From the NCBI GenBank assembly GCA_029571215.1, contig JAKPTE010000031.1:1-48749 (forward strand): DNA of 48,749 bases. Direction: 5' to 3'. Origin of the DNA: Bacteroidota bacterium (lineage in GTDB: Bacteria > Bacteroidota > Bacteroidia > Bacteroidales > JAAYUG01). Both the position numbers and the translations under genes were made by a program. Numbering within the stretch: the first letter of the stretch is position 1; each line of letters begins with the position of its first letter. Below are positions 8,810-15,564 of this stretch, in pieces. The notes under the pieces are model-generated. The model searched no databases. It had not been told where the DNA came from and was given only the letters and a program-made list of their open reading frames with translations.

Positions 8810-9586
8810 ATGGCTTCACAGGAAAAGACTGAGCTTTTCGGACAACTGCTCGACATCATGGATGAATTGAGGGAGAAATGTCCATGGGATCGTATTCAAA
8901 CATTTGAAACGCTCCGTCCTCTCACTATAGAGGAAACCTATGAACTTTCAGACGCTATTCTCTCAGCTGATATGCCAAACATTAAGAAGGAATTGGGCGA
9001 TCTGCTATTGCACATTGTCTTTTATGCGAAGTTGGGTGAAGAGCAGGGCGATTTTACCATCGCCTCTGTTATTGCCTCACTGAACGAAAAGCTGAAATTC
9101 CGGCACCCGCATGTTTTCGGCGAAGTAAATGTTGCCGATGATTCTGAGGTCAAGAAGAACTGGGAGCATTTGAAAATAAAAGAAGGAAACCGTTCTGTGT
9201 TGGGCGGTGTGCCTGTATCACTCCCATCAATGGTCAAGGCAGGACGTATTCAGGAGAAAGTACGGGCGGTGGGTTTTGATTGGGAAGACCGTTCGCAGGT
9301 ATGGGAAAAAGTGGAAGAAGAACTCAATGAGTTGAAAAAAGAGGTAAAGGATGGCAATAAAGACAAAATGGAAGCAGAATTCGGTGATTTTTTCTTTTCG
9401 GTGGTCAATGCAGCACGCCTATATGGAATTGATCCGGATACAGCCCTGGAACGTACCAATCTGAAATTCATCAACCGGTTTCAGTATATCGAAAAAAAGG
9501 CCCGCGAAACAGGCCGTTCGTTGAAAGAAATGACGCTGGCTGAAATGGATTCCCTCTGGGAAGAGGCCAAAAGAGAACTTTCCTGA
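8810..9586 (+). CDS. mazG: Nucleoside triphosphate pyrophosphohydrolase MazG
   Basis: A 258-residue protein with two tandem MazG domains, the usual architecture. It hydrolyses NTPs and dNTPs to monophosphates and pyrophosphate, which clears aberrant nucleotides. The first domain has LREKCPWDRIQTFETLRP and the metal-binding EETYEL...ELGDLL pattern (EExxE...ExxD). The second repeats this as EEELNELKKE...EAEFGDFFF. The start at 8810 is preferred because the conserved region begins there and a -7 box lies just upstream; an in-frame extension to 8678 shows no conservation. Confidence 0.93.
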   Translation: MASQEKTELFGQLLDIMDELREKCPWDRIQTFETLRPLTIEETYELSDAILSADMPNIKKELGDLLLHIVFYAKLGEEQGDFTIASVIASLNEKLKFRHPHVFGEVNVADDSEVKKNWEHLKIKEGNRSVLGGVPVSLPSMVKAGRIQEKVRAVGFDWEDRSQVWEKVEEELNELKKEVKDGNKDKMEAEFGDFFFSVVNAARLYGIDPDTALERTNLKFINRFQYIEKKARETGRSLKEMTLAEMDSLWEEAKRELS

Positions 9587-9606
9587 CCGTTTGAACCGTT
9601 TCAGGA
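9581..9606. terminator. Possible bidirectional terminator between mazG and DUF5606 gene
   Basis: Arms TCCTGA (9581-9586) and TCAGGA (9601-9606) flank a 14-nt loop. The plus-strand side is followed by TTTTTCTTCTTTT and the minus-strand side by a T-rich run complementary to AAAAGAGAA. Each arm contains the stop codon of one of the two convergent genes. The stem is short, so this is tentative. Confidence 0.4.
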
Positions 9607-10065
9607 TTTTTCTTCTTTTGTCGGATCTTCCTCTCCTTTCCCGTCTTCCTTCTCTTCCGGTACATCAACTTTTTCCTCTTCGTCGAGAACGCTCAGCAGG
9701 TTGTTTTTCTGCAGGATATTGTACCACGAAACTATTTTTTTAATGTCCGACAGGTGTACCCTTTCTTTGTCGTATTCCGGAAGAACGGATTCAAAATAAA
9801 CCTGCAGAACTTTTGGGTCCTTGCTTTCAGGCCCTGGGTTGGCATTTTCCTTTTCTCTGATGCGTTTCAGAATATCTATCAGCGGAATCTCTCCGGTTTG
9901 GGTAAATACCGATATATCACCCAGTGAACTGACCTTCATTGTGGCGAATGCATTCATCCGCTTTTTGTCTTCAATGCCTTCGACAATAATTCCGTTTCGC
10001 CCCTGGGCAACATATGTGAAGAGTCCGGGATAACCGGCAATGGTGTAAATATCTTTCAGTGTCAT
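9601..10065 (-). CDS. DUF5606 domain protein
   Basis: A 154-residue cytoplasmic protein. Residues 1-75 (LKDIYTIAGYPGLFTYVAQG, then GDISVFTQTGEIPL) match the N-terminal part of DUF5606, found in Bacteroidota and of unknown function. The C-terminal 35 residues are a Lys/Glu-rich, probably disordered tail (EEKVDVPEEKEDGKGEED). It lies downstream of coaE after 276 nt and has its own -7 box at 10092-10085, so it can be transcribed separately. Confidence 0.85.
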   Translation of the reverse strand: MTLKDIYTIAGYPGLFTYVAQGRNGIIVEGIEDKKRMNAFATMKVSSLGDISVFTQTGEIPLIDILKRIREKENANPGPESKDPKVLQVYFESVLPEYDKERVHLSDIKKIVSWYNILQKNNLLSVLDEEEKVDVPEEKEDGKGEEDPTKEEKS

Positions 10066-10084
10066 ATCGATTTCAATTTGCTGA

Positions 10085-10092
10085 CAAAACTA
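10085..10092 (-). promoter_or_regulatory. -7 promoter box of the DUF5606 gene
   Basis: On the minus strand the sequence TAgtTTTG at 10092-10085 fits TAnnTTTG and is 20 nt before the ATG at 10065. No clear -33 element is visible. Confidence 0.5.
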
Positions 10093-10341
10093 AGGTTTTT
10101 AAACGAAATCACCGTCAGCAGAAGGTATGTTTTTTAATGGATGAATGAGGTACAGATAAGAGAAGTCTCAGAACTTCGTTTTTCAAAATGCACTGGAGAT
10201 AAATGACAGCCAGTATATGTCGGGAGCCAATGCCGAACAACTGACAATTGGTTGCATCACAGCAAGCGAATACTCGTTTTCAGGACAAAAAATGAGTCCC
10301 AGGGAGGGTTCCGGGAACGGATAATACACCGGCAGAGAGGA

Positions 10342-10944
10342 TCATGGGTTTTGTTCAGCCAATATAAGGAGGTTTTCCCACACAGTGAGAACCTGAGGAA
10401 GCAATGGTTTGACTCCATCGTTACTGATCACATAATCAGCGTAGGGTATTAAATCTTCCTCGGGACTTTGATTTTCCATGCGGGCAAGTATCTCCTGTCG
10501 TGAAAGTCCGTCCCTTTTCATGACCCGCATGATACGTACTTCTCTGGGGGCAGTAACCAGTATGTTTTTATGAAACATTTTCCAGGCGCCTGTTTCGAAT
10601 AGGATAGCGGCCTCCATGAAAAGAACCGGAAAGTCTTTGTGTTCCTCAGCCCACTCCCTGAATTTTTCGTAAACATACGGGTGAATGATGCTGTTGGCCA
10701 GAAGAAGTTTTTCCTTATCGTTGAAAATTACGGATGCAAAGTGTTTCCTGTTTAAACCTTCCTGCGTATAGATATCTGATCCAAAGGTTTCGCTGAGTTT
10801 CTCTCTCAGTTCCGGATGGGTGTCAGTTAATAACCGTGATACGGCATCGGCATGAAAGACTGCTCCTCCCAGTCGCGCAAAGATGTTGCACACCACGGTT
10901 TTTCCGCTTCCGATTCCACCCGTAATACCTGCTAATATGCTCAT
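10342..10944 (-). CDS. coaE: Dephospho-CoA kinase
   Basis: The last enzyme of coenzyme A synthesis, phosphorylating the ribose 3'-OH of dephospho-CoA. The 200-residue length is standard. The P-loop GITGGIGSGKT is at residues 6-16, followed by HADAVSR (substrate-binding Asp), IIHPYV and the LFETG lid region. Its start overlaps the stop of the CdaR-like gene by one base (TAATG), so translation is probably coupled. Confidence 0.95.
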   Translation of the reverse strand: MSILAGITGGIGSGKTVVCNIFARLGGAVFHADAVSRLLTDTHPELREKLSETFGSDIYTQEGLNRKHFASVIFNDKEKLLLANSIIHPYVYEKFREWAEEHKDFPVLFMEAAILFETGAWKMFHKNILVTAPREVRIMRVMKRDGLSRQEILARMENQSPEEDLIPYADYVISNDGVKPLLPQVLTVWENLLILAEQNP

Positions 10945-11921
10945 TACTCAAGAATGAATTCGATTTCAGAAGGAGATACAAGAATGTTTCCGGTAAAATC
11001 AGGCTTCTGAAGAACATGAACAGGCAACAGGGAGGTAGTATCCGACAGGTGTTCCCTGTAATCAACAGCAACAGTAAAGGATTCAGGAGAGAGTTCCTTG
11101 TAATGGTTAAGGCAAACCCTGAAATTCAGGGTGACTTCAGCAGGAAAAATTTTCATTCTGAGCGGTGGGGGGAGGTTGACCACCTTTACAGGGACGCGCA
11201 TCGAAGTTTCGGTAAATTTGTCGATTTCCATGTTGATCTGAACCTGCTCAGGCTGGCATTTTATCATAGTTCCAGTCTGGAGTTGCACCTTCCCCGAATA
11301 ACTTTTTTTCAGTCCCGACAAAGTAACAGGCCTGGTAGCGATATATTGCATGGTGTCTACCATACTACTTGCTCCTGTAACTGTTACCGTATCAGGGATA
11401 CATGTAAACGGACGGCAGAACATATACTGCCTGGCGAGAGTTACCCTGAGTTCTGGCTTTACGGCTATCCTCCGCACAACGACAGGTGCAACGGCAAGAT
11501 AGAATGTGTCGGGCCATATGCCGGAAATTTGAACGGCACTACCTGCTAATTGCTGGATTCGTGTTTTCAGATCTTTGGTACTGAATTTGTAAATACCCGA
11601 AGCGTTTGTGCTGATCCTTGCACCTTCCAGGTTTACACGCAGATTGTCGGATGGGCCATACAATGGCCAAAGCAGGTCATATCCTCTTCCCCTGATTAAT
11701 GCATTAACATAATATGGAGTATCATTAACCAATACATAATTTGCCGGATATCCTGCAAAACGTACAGCATATTTCACTACAACGGAATACTCTTTATTCA
11801 GGGCATTCAGCAACCAGAAAAGAAATGAAAGAAAGAAGAAAAAAACAAATACCAGTAGTTTTATCCTGGATTTGCCGAGGGGTTTTTTAATCTGATATTC
11901 GTACAAGTTACTTTCTTTCAA
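10944..11921 (-). CDS. CdaR-like (YbbR-domain) membrane-anchored protein
   Basis: A 325-residue protein with a single N-terminal transmembrane helix (about residues 23-42, Phe-rich) and an extracytoplasmic region of repeated beta-rich segments typical of YbbR repeats (VKVVNLPPPLRMKIFPAEVT). In Firmicutes the YbbR protein CdaR controls the diadenylate cyclase CdaA. Bacteroidota carry a shorter relative between yajC and coaE, as here. Its own promoter is at 11956-11986. Regulation of c-di-AMP synthesis is inferred from the family; cdaA is not in the window. Confidence 0.75.
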   Translation of the reverse strand: MKESNLYEYQIKKPLGKSRIKLLVFVFFFFLSFLFWLLNALNKEYSVVVKYAVRFAGYPANYVLVNDTPYYVNALIRGRGYDLLWPLYGPSDNLRVNLEGARISTNASGIYKFSTKDLKTRIQQLAGSAVQISGIWPDTFYLAVAPVVVRRIAVKPELRVTLARQYMFCRPFTCIPDTVTVTGASSMVDTMQYIATRPVTLSGLKKSYSGKVQLQTGTMIKCQPEQVQINMEIDKFTETSMRVPVKVVNLPPPLRMKIFPAEVTLNFRVCLNHYKELSPESFTVAVDYREHLSDTTSLLPVHVLQKPDFTGNILVSPSEIEFILE

Positions 11922-11955
11922 GTGAGGCTATAATTCAAACAATAACAGCATAACC

Positions 11956-11986
11956 CAAAAGTAACAACTTTTAGGGATGTGTCAAA
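11956..11986 (-). promoter_or_regulatory. Promoter of the cdaR-like/coaE operon
   Basis: On the minus strand a -33 TTTG at 11986-11983 is followed after 19 nt by a -7 box TActTTTG at 11963-11956. The transcript would start about 30 nt before the ATG at 11921. The -33 element lies inside a degenerate copy of the hairpin repeat described at 35688. Confidence 0.65.
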
Positions 11987-12171
11987 GCATCGTGTTTCAG
12001 AATTTCCTGCAGGCATTCCGCACAACAGCAGGGCAGTTCCTGGTTCCGGCCTGATGTGTGCGGAAATTGGAAATTTGCAATTTTTGTCAGAAACCACTAA
12101 CAGTGTTTAATTTAGCGGCTTCTGATTATGATAATTGCATGCAGTGTGATGCCGAAAAAATAAAACAATTA

Positions 12172-12495
12172 CTACTTATCGGCTATGTCAGAAGGATCGC
12201 GCATTACAGCGTTCTTATCAACCTTGACCTGTACATTCTTGTCAATTTCGATCAGTACGATCTGGTCTTTCACTTCAGTGATTTTGCCATAAATTCCACC
12301 TGTAGTGATAACGTTGTCACCTTTTTTCAATGAATCGCGAAAGGTTTTCAGTTCTTTCTGCCTTTTCATCTGAGGCCTGATCATGAAAAAATAGAATACG
12401 AAAACAATCAACAGCATCATGATCAGGGAAGACCACATGGAACCCTTTGGGTCATTCGGATTGGCCATCAGGGCCATAAATAAAAGATAGTTCAT
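12172..12495 (-). CDS. yajC: Preprotein translocase accessory subunit YajC
   Basis: A 107-residue protein with one transmembrane helix (about residues 21-42) ending in FYFMIRPQMKRQKEL, the YajC signature, then KKGDNVITTGGIYGKI and a basic tail. YajC associates with SecDF-YidC during protein export; SecDF is not in the window. It begins 22 nt after the DUF1573 gene, in the same transcript as nusB. Confidence 0.95.
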   Translation of the reverse strand: MNYLLFMALMANPNDPKGSMWSSLIMMLLIVFVFYFFMIRPQMKRQKELKTFRDSLKKGDNVITTGGIYGKITEVKDQIVLIEIDKNVQVKVDKNAVMRDPSDIADK

Positions 12496-12517
12496 AGCTA
12501 CATAATTTGGTGATAAA

Positions 12518-12955
12518 TTAATTCTGAGGAATTACTTCAGCAGTAACGGCCAAAATTACTTCATTATTTGCAGCATTGGAAATAATTCTGATACTTTTGT
12601 TCTGAAGTCCTGTTCTTCCCGTTGTATTGAAAAAAACTTGTATGCTCCCTTCTTCATCGGATGGAACAGGCTCTTTATCCCATTTCGGGATGGTACATCC
12701 GCAGGAGGCCTGTACATCTTTTATTATAAGGTTTGCTTTCCCGGTATTTTTGAAATGAAACGTAACACCGGCTGTTTCTCCTTCAACAATCCGTCCAAGA
12801 TCTATTGCCTGCTGTTCAAAGGTAATATAGGGAAGTGCATGCGATGTGTCAGGTATAGCAACCTCTTTAGTGTTTTCAGTTCTATGATGGCTGCATCCTG
12901 TGATGAACAGAACCAGCAAGAAGGTAAAAATATGATTCACTTTTCTGTATTTCAT
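12518..12955 (-). CDS. DUF1573 domain lipoprotein
   Basis: A 145-residue exported protein with a lipobox (FITGC, Cys 21). The remainder is a single DUF1573 domain, an Ig-like beta-sandwich with the conserved VQASCGCTIPKW centre (vicinal Cys-Gly-Cys) and a preceding VTFHFKNTG strand. The function of this family is unknown. Its start overlaps the nusB stop by four bases (ATGA), so the two are translationally coupled. Confidence 0.9.
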   Translation of the reverse strand: MKYRKVNHIFTFLLVLFITGCSHHRTENTKEVAIPDTSHALPYITFEQQAIDLGRIVEGETAGVTFHFKNTGKANLIIKDVQASCGCTIPKWDKEPVPSDEEGSIQVFFNTTGRTGLQNKSIRIISNAANNEVILAVTAEVIPQN

Positions 12956-13902
12956 AAATCGCCGATAAGTCCTTTTCCTTTTTTTACAATTCGCCCAGAT
13001 TCTTTCAGATGGTGAAATATTTTATCGAGCAAACCGTTGACAAAAACACCGCTCTGTTGTGTACTGTATAGCTTGGCAATATCGATATATTCGTTCATGG
13101 TAACCCTGGTAGGGATGAACGGAAATTCCACAGCTTCTGCTGTGGCAGTGATCAGGATCAGTTTGTCAAGAAAAGCGATACGTTCAATATCCCAGTTTTC
13201 GCAAAAGGTATGAACAAGTTCAAGGTATTCGTTGTAGTGCAGCAAGGCTTTTCTTAGCAACAGGGGAGCGAATTCGCGATCCTCCTCGTTGCGGTACATT
13301 TTCATCAAAGGTGCGTGGGCCCCCTGTTCCTCCTTGAATTTTTTAAGGGTCTTGATAATCATTGCCATGATATAATCTGGCTCATCATTCCAGAAGATAC
13401 TCTGTTCTTCAAGAACCTGCATTAGGTACTCAGAAGAAGGGAAAAAGTCGGTATAAAGCCAGATGACAAAGTTTCTGTCATTTTCATAAGAGAGATCATC
13501 CGACTGCATGTATTGATTGTAGAAGTCGGTTGCCTGAAGGTCGGTAAAAAGATGGCGGATGAGTTCAGGATAGTTAACCCAGCTGAGTTTCTGTTCGGTA
13601 AGGTATTCCAGCAGATTGCGGTTGGTTGCTATCTGATGAATTACCCTGTTGTCCACAAACCGGGTATTCGGATGCAGGTCTTCGTAAGTAGGCCGAAGCT
13701 TTTCCTTTGCAATATCAATTTTTTTTTGTGCAAAATCACGAACTTCAACAGGCAGAAGCAGAAGGTAGTGGTATAGATCATATGCCCTATGAATGCTGAG
13801 GTGAAGTTCCTTCTCGGTAGTTTGGATCGAACGGTCCTCTGTACTCAAATGGGCATACAATGCCTGTAAAACCTTGATCCGGAGAAGCCTTCGGTTAATC
13901 AT
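12952..13902 (-). CDS. nusB: Transcription antitermination factor NusB
   Basis: A 316-residue protein, about twice the length of E. coli NusB (139 residues). The C-terminal 110 residues hold the canonical fold, including WDIERIAFLDKLILITATAE and the EYIDIAKLYSTQQSGVFVNGLLDKI block. The N-terminal MINRRLLRIKVLQALYA is also NusB-like. The middle is the insertion usual in Bacteroidota NusB. It binds boxA RNA with NusE for rRNA antitermination. First gene of the nusB-DUF1573-yajC operon, with a good promoter at 13939-13967. Confidence 0.93.
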   Translation of the reverse strand: MINRRLLRIKVLQALYAHLSTEDRSIQTTEKELHLSIHRAYDLYHYLLLLPVEVRDFAQKKIDIAKEKLRPTYEDLHPNTRFVDNRVIHQIATNRNLLEYLTEQKLSWVNYPELIRHLFTDLQATDFYNQYMQSDDLSYENDRNFVIWLYTDFFPSSEYLMQVLEEQSIFWNDEPDYIMAMIIKTLKKFKEEQGAHAPLMKMYRNEEDREFAPLLLRKALLHYNEYLELVHTFCENWDIERIAFLDKLILITATAEAVEFPFIPTRVTMNEYIDIAKLYSTQQSGVFVNGLLDKIFHHLKESGRIVKKGKGLIGDL

Positions 13903-13938
13903 CAGAACGTAGCAAATAAAAAATCGTTAATGAGGGTG

Positions 13939-13967
13939 CAAAGTTACACCTTTTTTCTTCCCGTCAA
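13939..13967 (-). promoter_or_regulatory. Promoter of the nusB operon
   Basis: On the minus strand a TTG -33 element at 13967-13965 is followed after 18 nt by TAacTTTG at 13946-13939. The nusB ATG is 36 nt further on. A second -7-like TACTTTG lies about 40 nt upstream on the same strand. Confidence 0.65.
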
Positions 13968-14031
13968 CTTTTAATGCAAAGTATACCAGGGTAAAAAGCA
14001 GTAAAGTGCAGATTTTTTTGATATTTTTTTA

Positions 14032-14039
14032 TATTTTTG
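14032..14039 (+). promoter_or_regulatory. -7 promoter box of the DUF3276 gene
   Basis: TATTTTTG at 14032-14039 fits TAnnTTTG. It lies 50 nt before the preferred ATG at 14090, so an in-frame upstream ATG at 14006 would precede the transcript start and is rejected. Confidence 0.5.
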
Positions 14040-14089
14040 GCTTGATTAACCTAATTGCATGTTGCAATAAACCTAAACTAACCTTAGCG

Positions 14090-14467
14090 ATGGAAGAAGG
14101 AACAGGAAAAAACGGAAGTGTTGAGAGAAATAATCGGGAAGAGGTTTTTTCAAAGGCAATACGTGCAGGGAAAAGAACGTATTTCTTTGATGTAAAAGCT
14201 ACAAAGAGGAACGATTATTATCTCACGGTGACAGAAAGCAAAAAGCGCCTGACCAAAGAGGGCAAGCAGTTTTATGAAAAGCACAAAATCTTTCTTTATA
14301 GGGAAGATTTTGACAAGTTTCTGGAAGGCCTGAACGAGGCTTTTCAGTTTATCCGGAATGCACCCCCTGTGATCAGTAATGAAAGTAATGACCATGAAGA
14401 GGAATCTCCTTCCGGTGAATATACGGATGTGAGTTTCGAGGATCTTGAAAGTAAGACCAATGCCTGA
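14090..14467 (+). CDS. DUF3276 (PUR-alpha-like) nucleic-acid-binding protein
   Basis: A 125-residue protein. Residues of about 15-90 (EEVFSKAIRAGKRTYFFDVK, then YLTVTESKK and FLYREDFDKFLEGLNEAFQF) form the single PUR repeat of DUF3276, related to eukaryotic Pur-alpha, which binds single-stranded nucleic acid. The C-terminal 30 residues are acidic and probably disordered. The cellular role in Bacteroidota is not settled. It stands alone, convergent with the 246-residue gene. Confidence 0.9.
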   Translation: MEEGTGKNGSVERNNREEVFSKAIRAGKRTYFFDVKATKRNDYYLTVTESKKRLTKEGKQFYEKHKIFLYREDFDKFLEGLNEAFQFIRNAPPVISNESNDHEEESPSGEYTDVSFEDLESKTNA

Positions 14468-14702
14468 CTCCATCTGACTTGGAGGACAGGTTAACCAGCT
14501 GTAGTGAAAGATACTTCCGATCCCAGACGGAAGGTGCAGGAATTTGTTGATACAGATTGTTGCATAGCAAGGGGGAAATTATTCTGCCTTTAATCCTGAT
14601 TCAACAGGAGTTACATTTTTATTTGAAAACAAGGGGCTACTTGGCCGCGAAGAGGGGATATTCTTTGCATTTTTATCCTCTTCTGCAATGGGAGCATGGA
14701 TT

Positions 14703-15443
14703 TCAATCCCTGTTGACAGGTGTGATTTTTTTCCTGTTGAATTTTTTGATTTCACTATCAGTAAGAATCCGCACATTGGTTAGGATAAAATCTTCCTGAA
14801 GAAAATTACCGTAGTAATTGCAGACAGAGATAATTTCGTCAAATACCGATCGGATAGTAATGTCCAGAGGAATCATTACCAGCAGGGTAACAAAGCGACC
14901 TGTAAAGCGGACCGATTCGGTGTCGATGGTATGCTTTTTGAAAATTGCCTCTGTTTCATTGAGAATGATTTTCTCGCGGAGTGGAGTCATACGTTTGTTT
15001 GGTCGCAACAAGAGCACAATAAAATAGCGGAGCTTGAATCCTTTCCCGCCAAGACCAGTTGAAATGAAAATCTGATTCTCATCCAGGAGCTTAGATTCGA
15101 TAAGTACCCTGCATTCCTGCATTGCAAGAATGGCCCAGTCGCGCAGTTCTTTATCGCCATGGCGCACGTATGCCTGTAACAGGCGGAAGGCTTCGATCTC
15201 ATCCGAGAAAGCAAGCCGGGCAAGAATTTCCTTTTTTACACTTTTGTCGGCGGCGGGGTTGTATAACAGTTCTTTTTTTTCCGGCAGGGCAAGGACATCA
15301 TTGGAATGATTCATGTTACGGGAAAACTCAAAATATTCCATCTGCACATCAAGATCGATCTGCTCTTCCAGGATGCTGAAATTCTGTGGTTTGTGCCCCA
15401 GTATCTCCGTAATCCTGCCGTATATGTTCTCGTCCTGATCCAT
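14703..15443 (-). CDS. Conserved protein of unknown function, 246 residues
   Basis: I do not recognise a named family. The protein has no signal peptide or transmembrane helix. It looks largely alpha-helical with a HEAT-like middle (EIEAFRLLQAYVRHGDKELR, then WAILAMQECRVLIE), followed by an alpha/beta part (FIVLLLRP, FTGRFVTLLVMIPLD). It is divergent from feoAB, with 121 nt between starts. Its last codons cross a run of seven A (minus strand, about 14740). With one A fewer the frame would continue about 40 residues to a stop at 14579, so the annotated C-terminus may be wrong. Confidence 0.7.
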   Translation of the reverse strand: MDQDENIYGRITEILGHKPQNFSILEEQIDLDVQMEYFEFSRNMNHSNDVLALPEKKELLYNPAADKSVKKEILARLAFSDEIEAFRLLQAYVRHGDKELRDWAILAMQECRVLIESKLLDENQIFISTGLGGKGFKLRYFIVLLLRPNKRMTPLREKIILNETEAIFKKHTIDTESVRFTGRFVTLLVMIPLDITIRSVFDEIISVCNYYGNFLQEDFILTNVRILTDSEIKKFNRKKITPVNRD

Positions 15444-15471
15444 TCTGTTCTAAAAAACACTAACCGTTGAA

Positions 15472-15492
15472 AAATAAATTTACAATTTATTT
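15472..15492. repeat. AT-rich inverted repeat upstream of feoAB
   Basis: AAATAAATT (15472-15480), spacer TAC, AATTTATTT (15484-15492) form a perfect 9-bp inverted repeat upstream of the feoAB promoter. It could be an additional regulator site, but AT-rich palindromes are common by chance. Confidence 0.35.
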
Positions 15493-15502
15493 CAGAAATA
15501 AA

Positions 15503-15533
15503 ATTGATAAAGATTCATTTATCATTAATTTTG
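15503..15533 (+). promoter_or_regulatory. feoAB promoter with palindromic candidate operator
   Basis: A TTG -33 element at 15504-15506 is followed after 19 nt by TAatTTTG at 15526-15533. Between and abutting them is a perfect inverted repeat, TGATAAA (15505-15511), spacer GATTCA, TTTATCA (15518-15524). A protein bound there would block polymerase. Iron-dependent repression by a Fur-like or DtxR-like regulator is the obvious hypothesis, given the gene it controls; the TGATAA core resembles Fur half-sites, but the spacing differs from the classical box. Confidence 0.65.
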
Positions 15534-15564
15534 CGCTTAATTAGAATTAAACCAAATAAACATA

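Noticed and set aside
12016-12065. Inverted repeat TTCCGCACA...TGTGCGGAA downstream of yajC
   Set aside because: The 32-nt loop and lack of a T-tract make it a poor terminator; likely chance or minor structure.
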